NCBI GenBank assembly: GCA_035248725.1
Contig: DATFHG010000110.1
Coordinates: forward strand, 1 to 10,131
Reading direction: 5' to 3'
Length of the DNA stretch: 10,131 nucleotides
DNA from: DASPMP01 sp035248725
GTDB taxonomy: Bacteria > Gemmatimonadota > Gemmatimonadetes > Gemmatimonadales > Gemmatimonadaceae
This document shows positions 6,310 through 10,131 of the stretch, piece by piece; position 1 is the stretch's first letter, and the number at the start of each line of letters is the position of its first letter. Both the position numbers and the translations under genes were made by a program. Under the pieces are notes generated by a model. It was given only the letters and a program-made list of their open reading frames with translations, made no database searches and was not told where the DNA came from.

Positions 6310-9300
6310 ATGGAGAAGAAGCTCCCCGTCAGGCATTCGTTCCGAAATCCCACCATGCACCGCTGGCTCGCTGTCGCGGCCGCGCTGGTGTTCCTGCTCG
6401 TCGGGAACAGCTCGGCGTGGGCGCAACAGACGGTGGCCGGCACGGTGACATCGTCCACGGGTGCGCCGCTCCGCGGCGTGTCGGTGCGGGTACAAGGAAC
6501 GACCACGCGGACACTCACAGACGACAAGGGCAGATACTCGATCGCCGCCGCGCCCGACGCGACGCTGGTCTTCTCTCTGCTCGGCCAGCGGCAACTACAG
6601 GCCGCGGTCCAGAATCGGAACACCGTCGACGTCTCGATGGAACCGGTCACGTTCCTCGAGGAAGTGGTCGTCACGGCGTACACCGAGCAACGGCGCGCTG
6701 ACATCACTGGCGCCGTGTCGTCGATGAACGTCGACGCCGCGAACCGGACGACGGGTGCGAGCGTGCTCCAGCGCCTCGACGCCACGGTGCCCGGCATCAC
6801 GGTCGACGCCAGCGGATCGCCAGGCTCACGCAGCACGGTGCGCATTCGCGGCATCAGCTCGTTCCAGAACAACGATCCGCTCTACATCGTCGACGGAACG
6901 CCGGTTCAGGATTCCTACATCAACTGGCTGAACCCCGAGGACATCACCTCGGTGCAGGTGCTGAAGGACGCGTCCTCGGCGTCGATCTACGGATCGCGCG
7001 CGAGCAACGGCGTCATCATCATCGAGACGACGAAGAAGGGCGTGCAGGGACCGCCGCGTTCGACACTGCGCGTGCGCACGGGGATCGCGACGCCGGTGAA
7101 CGGCTACGACAGCTTCCTGATCCAGAATTCGCTGGACTACTTCGAGGTCGTGAAGCGCAGCTACCTGAACGCCGGCTACACGCTGGCGCAGATCCCGGTC
7201 AACATCTACGGCGATCCGAACAATCCTCAGGTGCCGAAGTACATCTGGCCGAACGACTGCGGCACGGGCGGCGCCCCCGGCGTCTGCACCAATCCCGATA
7301 CGGCGAACTACGCGTACGAGAATTCCGACCGCATCATCATGCCCGGCAGCAAGGGCACCAACTGGTGGGACGCGGTGTTCGGTCCCGCGATGACCGGTGA
7401 CTACAATCTCGACGTCGCCGGCGGCGGTGCGGACAACCAGTACGGCGTGTCGATGAACTACTTCGACCAGAACGGCACCGCCGCGTACAACTACTTCAAG
7501 CGCGGCAGCGTGCGCGTGAACACGTCGTTCCAGCGCATGAAGGTGAACTTCGGCGAGAACCTCGCGATCACGCACCAGCAGTCCTCGGGCGGTATCGCCG
7601 ACGACAGCTTCGGCGAAGGCAGCATCCTCGGCAAGAACATCATGATGCAGCCGGTGGTGCCCGTCTACGACATCCGCGGCAACTTCGCGTCCGGCAAGGC
7701 GCAGGGTCTCGGCAACAACACGAACCCGTTGAAGGAAGCCTTCGAGCACCGCAACGACATCTTCCGCGAGAGCCGCATCTTCGGAAACGTCTTCGCGGGC
7801 GTCGATCCGATGGAGTCCGTACGGCTCCAGACGCGCCTGGGCTTCAACCTGGCGCAGAGCGGCTTCAACGGCTTCAGCCCGATCACGCCGGAGAACTCCG
7901 AGCCGACGACGATCAACTCGATCAACGAGAACACCAACCAGTACACCGATTGGACGTGGTCCAACACCGCGAACTGGGCGAAGCACGGCGAGGTCCACAA
8001 CTTCAACCTCCTGCTCGGCCAGGAAGCCAACGGCATCAACAATCACTACATCCAGGGCAGCATGAACGCCCTGCTGAATGACGACGTGAACAACCGGTTC
8101 ATTCAGGACGCACTCGGCGATGCCGGCTCGAAGACGGTGTTCAGCACGGGCTACAAGAGCGCGCTGCTCTCGTTCTTCGGCAAAGCGGACTACAACTTCG
8201 AAGAGAAGTACATGGCGAGCTTCACCGTCCGTCAGGACGGGTCGTCGCGCCTCGGTCCGACGCACCGCTGGGGTACGTTCCCGGCCGTGGGCCTCGGCTG
8301 GCGCCTGACGAAGGAGCCGTTCATGGCCAACAACAAGCTGATCTCCGACATGCTCCTCCGCTTCGGCTGGGGCGTCACGGGCAATCAGCTGATCCCGGCG
8401 GGACGCATCGTCTCGCAGTACGGTGGCGGCCTGGCCGACACGTACTACGACGTGAACGGCGCGAACTCCGCCGTGGTGGCCGGATACCGCCAGACGTCGC
8501 TCGGTAACCCCGACCTCAAGTGGGAAGAAAACCGGTCCACGAACATCGGGACCGACATCGCCCTGCTCGACGGGCGGTGGAACGTCGTACTCGATGTGTA
8601 CGACCGGAAGACGAACAACCTGCTGTTCGACCCGCCGGTGCCCGGCACTGCCGGCGTCGCCAGCCCGCCGATCGTCAACATCGGCAAGATGGACAACAAG
8701 GGCGTCGACGTGTCGCTCGGCTACCACGGCAGCGGCTGGAACGCGACGCTCAACGGCGCGCATTACAAGAACAAGATCGTGTCGATCGACGGTGAGACCG
8801 ATTTCTTCTACGGACCCAACGGCGAGCGGTACGGCAACCCCGTCATCAACAAGGTCGGGTATCCGATCGGCGCGTTCTACGGCCTGGTGAACGAGGGCTT
8901 CTTCAACAGCCAGGCGGAAGCAGACGCGCGCAGCGGCACGGCGTGCGGCGCCCCGCCGAAGCAGCCCTGCCAGGACGGCGCGGCTCCGGGTCGCATCAAG
9001 TTCAAGGACATCAACGGCGACGGCGTCGTGAATCTGGCCGACCGCACGGTGATCGGCAGCCCGCATCCGAACTTCTCGGGTGGCCTGGACCTCGGCTACT
9101 CGCGCGGCAACTGGGATCTGAGCGGTACGATCTTCGGAACGTTCGGCAACGACATCTTCGACACGCAGAAGCAGTGGTACGTCTTCCGCAACTTCTCGAC
9201 GAACGTTCGTAAGGATCTCCTCACGGATTCCTGGACACCGACGCACACGAACGCGAAGTATCCGATCCTGGACCAGAACGACAACTTCAGCCACCAGTTC

Positions 9301-9582
9301 TCCGACTACTACGTCGAGGACGGCTCGTACGTCCGTCTGCGCAGCCTGCAGCTGGGCTACAACATCCCGCCGCGGTTCTCGCGCTGGACTGCCGCCTCTC
9401 GCGTCTACCTGCAGGCCGAAAACCTGTTCACCATCACGGGCTACGACGGACTCGATCCGGCGCTCCCGGCGATCGCGACCACGGGCCCGGCCGGCGACAT
9501 CCGCGACCAGTACCGCGGCGTCGATCGTGGCTCGTATCCCTCGAACAAGGTCTTCAGCATTGGCCTCGTCACCTCGTTCTAA
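6310..9582 (+). CDS. SusC/RagA-family TonB-dependent outer-membrane transporter
   Basis: A complete protein of 1090 residues, normal for the family. It is the barrel of a SusCD importer that moves oligosaccharides, peptides or other nutrients across the outer membrane using TonB energy. In order it shows a positively charged N-terminus, a hydrophobic segment at about 20-31 and signal cleavage after AWA at 38. A carboxypeptidase-regulatory-like beta domain follows at about 41-112 (GTVTSSTGAPLRGVSVRV, DDKGRYSI), then a TonB-box-like EEVVVTAY (117-124). The plug domain (about 125-245) has TVRIRGISSF, DPLYIVDGTPV, LKDASSASIYGSRASNGVI and TTKKG. The barrel continues to a terminal aromatic residue (SIGLVTSF), as used for outer-membrane insertion; FKDINGDGVVNLADRTVIG and GVDRGSYP near the C-terminus are hallmark family blocks. 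The start at 6310 is set by GGAGGA. The susD-like gene follows after 31 bp. Substrate specificity cannot be read from the sequence. Confidence 0.96.
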   Translation: MEKKLPVRHSFRNPTMHRWLAVAAALVFLLVGNSSAWAQQTVAGTVTSSTGAPLRGVSVRVQGTTTRTLTDDKGRYSIAAAPDATLVFSLLGQRQLQAAVQNRNTVDVSMEPVTFLEEVVVTAYTEQRRADITGAVSSMNVDAANRTTGASVLQRLDATVPGITVDASGSPGSRSTVRIRGISSFQNNDPLYIVDGTPVQDSYINWLNPEDITSVQVLKDASSASIYGSRASNGVIIIETTKKGVQGPPRSTLRVRTGIATPVNGYDSFLIQNSLDYFEVVKRSYLNAGYTLAQIPVNIYGDPNNPQVPKYIWPNDCGTGGAPGVCTNPDTANYAYENSDRIIMPGSKGTNWWDAVFGPAMTGDYNLDVAGGGADNQYGVSMNYFDQNGTAAYNYFKRGSVRVNTSFQRMKVNFGENLAITHQQSSGGIADDSFGEGSILGKNIMMQPVVPVYDIRGNFASGKAQGLGNNTNPLKEAFEHRNDIFRESRIFGNVFAGVDPMESVRLQTRLGFNLAQSGFNGFSPITPENSEPTTINSINENTNQYTDWTWSNTANWAKHGEVHNFNLLLGQEANGINNHYIQGSMNALLNDDVNNRFIQDALGDAGSKTVFSTGYKSALLSFFGKADYNFEEKYMASFTVRQDGSSRLGPTHRWGTFPAVGLGWRLTKEPFMANNKLISDMLLRFGWGVTGNQLIPAGRIVSQYGGGLADTYYDVNGANSAVVAGYRQTSLGNPDLKWEENRSTNIGTDIALLDGRWNVVLDVYDRKTNNLLFDPPVPGTAGVASPPIVNIGKMDNKGVDVSLGYHGSGWNATLNGAHYKNKIVSIDGETDFFYGPNGERYGNPVINKVGYPIGAFYGLVNEGFFNSQAEADARSGTACGAPPKQPCQDGAAPGRIKFKDINGDGVVNLADRTVIGSPHPNFSGGLDLGYSRGNWDLSGTIFGTFGNDIFDTQKQWYVFRNFSTNVRKDLLTDSWTPTHTNAKYPILDQNDNFSHQFSDYYVEDGSYVRLRSLQLGYNIPPRFSRWTAASRVYLQAENLFTITGYDGLDPALPAIATTGPAGDIRDQYRGVDRGSYPSNKVFSIGLVTSF

Positions 9583-9600
9583 GACATCCTCTTTCGAATC

Positions 9601-9607
9601 AAGGGGA
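9601..9607 (+). promoter_or_regulatory. Ribosome binding site of the susD-like gene
   Basis: AAGGGGA lies 6 nt before the ATG at 9614. The 31-bp gap after susC has no terminator-like hairpin, supporting co-transcription. Confidence 0.55.
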
Positions 9608-9613
9608 CTCCGA

Positions 9614-10131
9614 ATGAAAACGTTTACACGAAATCCACTGCTCTTCGGGACGACGGTGCTCCTGCTGTCCACAGCCTCGCTGTACGGCTGCAAGGACTTC
9701 CTGGAGAACGCGGCCGCCCCCGAGGGCACACTCAACGAAGAAACCCTTTCCAACGGTAGCGGCGTCGAGGGCAGCCTCGTCGCCACCTACCGCGCCCTCG
9801 ACTGGAACGAGGGTGTAGGCGGCGGGTGGGGCAATGCCGCGAGCAACTGGGTCTGGGGCAGCGTCGCCAGCGACGATGCCTACAAGGGCTCAGAGGCGAG
9901 CGACCAGCCGCCGATCAACGACATCGAAGCGTATCAGTGGGCGACGGCAGACGCCGAGGGCTACCTGAACGACAAGTGGCGCGGCATGTACGAAGGCGTC
10001 GTTCGCGCCAATGCCACGCTCCGTCTGCTCAAGGAAGTCGTCGCCGCTCATCCCAACGATCTCACCGCGGGCGACCAGGCGAGCATCGAGGGTGAGGCCA
10101 AGTTCCTCCGGGCACACTTCCACTTCGAAGC
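9614..10131 (+). CDS. SusD/RagB-like surface lipoprotein, 3' end cut by window
   Basis: The first 172 codons of an expected protein of about 450-550 residues; the frame is still open at the window end. SusD-type lipoproteins form the lid of the SusC barrel and capture substrate at the cell surface. The N-terminus MKTFTRNPLL plus a hydrophobic stretch leads to the lipobox-like LYGC with C26 as the lipidation site, followed by KDFLEN, a common start for mature SusD proteins. The helical repeat-type sequence then shows the family signatures WRGMYEGVVRANATLRLL and EAKFLRAHFHFEA, the latter at the cut edge. It lies 31 bp after susC in the same orientation, the standard arrangement. Base and codon use match susC. 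Confidence 0.92.
   Translation, partial: MKTFTRNPLLFGTTVLLLSTASLYGCKDFLENAAAPEGTLNEETLSNGSGVEGSLVATYRALDWNEGVGGGWGNAASNWVWGSVASDDAYKGSEASDQPPINDIEAYQWATADAEGYLNDKWRGMYEGVVRANATLRLLKEVVAAHPNDLTAGDQASIEGEAKFLRAHFHFE

Noticed and set aside
6826..9786. 986-codon open frame on the minus strand opposite susC and the start of the susD-like gene
   Set aside because: It mirrors the codon bias of susC, is rich in Val/Ala/Arg/Asp without domains, and the sense strand has an unmistakable SusC protein. It also crosses the susC-susD junction.

Overview
The window is GC-rich, double-stranded bacterial chromosome with a diderm gene set. It carries a SusC/SusD outer-membrane uptake pair, a secreted seven-repeat VCBS/FG-GAP protein with a C-terminal ASPIC/UnbV domain, a two-subunit HyuA/HyuB hydantoinase-type ATPase enzyme and a DinB-superfamily protein. 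SusC/SusD in such GC-rich DNA, without an obvious Bacteroidetes-type promoter, suggests Gemmatimonadota or a similar soil lineage (inference from gene content and base composition only). No phage, transposon, CRISPR, tRNA or rRNA signature was seen.

Layout. Positions 1-2998, plus strand: the 3' part of hyuA, hyuB (ATGA overlap) and a small two-helix membrane protein (GTGA overlap), a tight translationally coupled cluster. Positions 3058-3558, plus strand: a DinB-like protein with an intact His triad. Positions 3562-5880, minus strand: the CRTAC1/UnbV-type protein, convergent with dinB at 3 nt. Positions 5881-6309: a 429-bp divergent control region. Positions 6310-9582, plus strand: a complete SusC/RagA-family TonB-dependent transporter. 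Positions 9614-10131, plus strand: the first 172 codons of its SusD-like lipoprotein, cut by the window end.

How the genes may work together. SusC and SusD form a lidded outer-membrane importer for a glycan, peptide or other oligomer. The divergent CRTAC1/UnbV protein is a predicted exported, possibly lipid-anchored calcium-binding propeller with a helical N-terminal region. It probably belongs to the same cell-surface system, but the substrate cannot be read from the sequence. HyuA/HyuB would open a cyclic amide (hydantoin or 5-oxoproline class) or carboxylate a ketone; its link to the Sus genes is not evident.

The part most worth a second look is the divergent control region. It holds a strong intrinsic terminator (12-bp stem, 4-nt loop, 8 T) pointing towards susC with no convincing ORF before it, which implies a terminated leader or small RNA. 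It also holds an 18-bp perfect palindrome directly beside an AT-rich -10-like element for the UnbV gene. Most other long ORFs on the opposite strands are GC-codon shadows.
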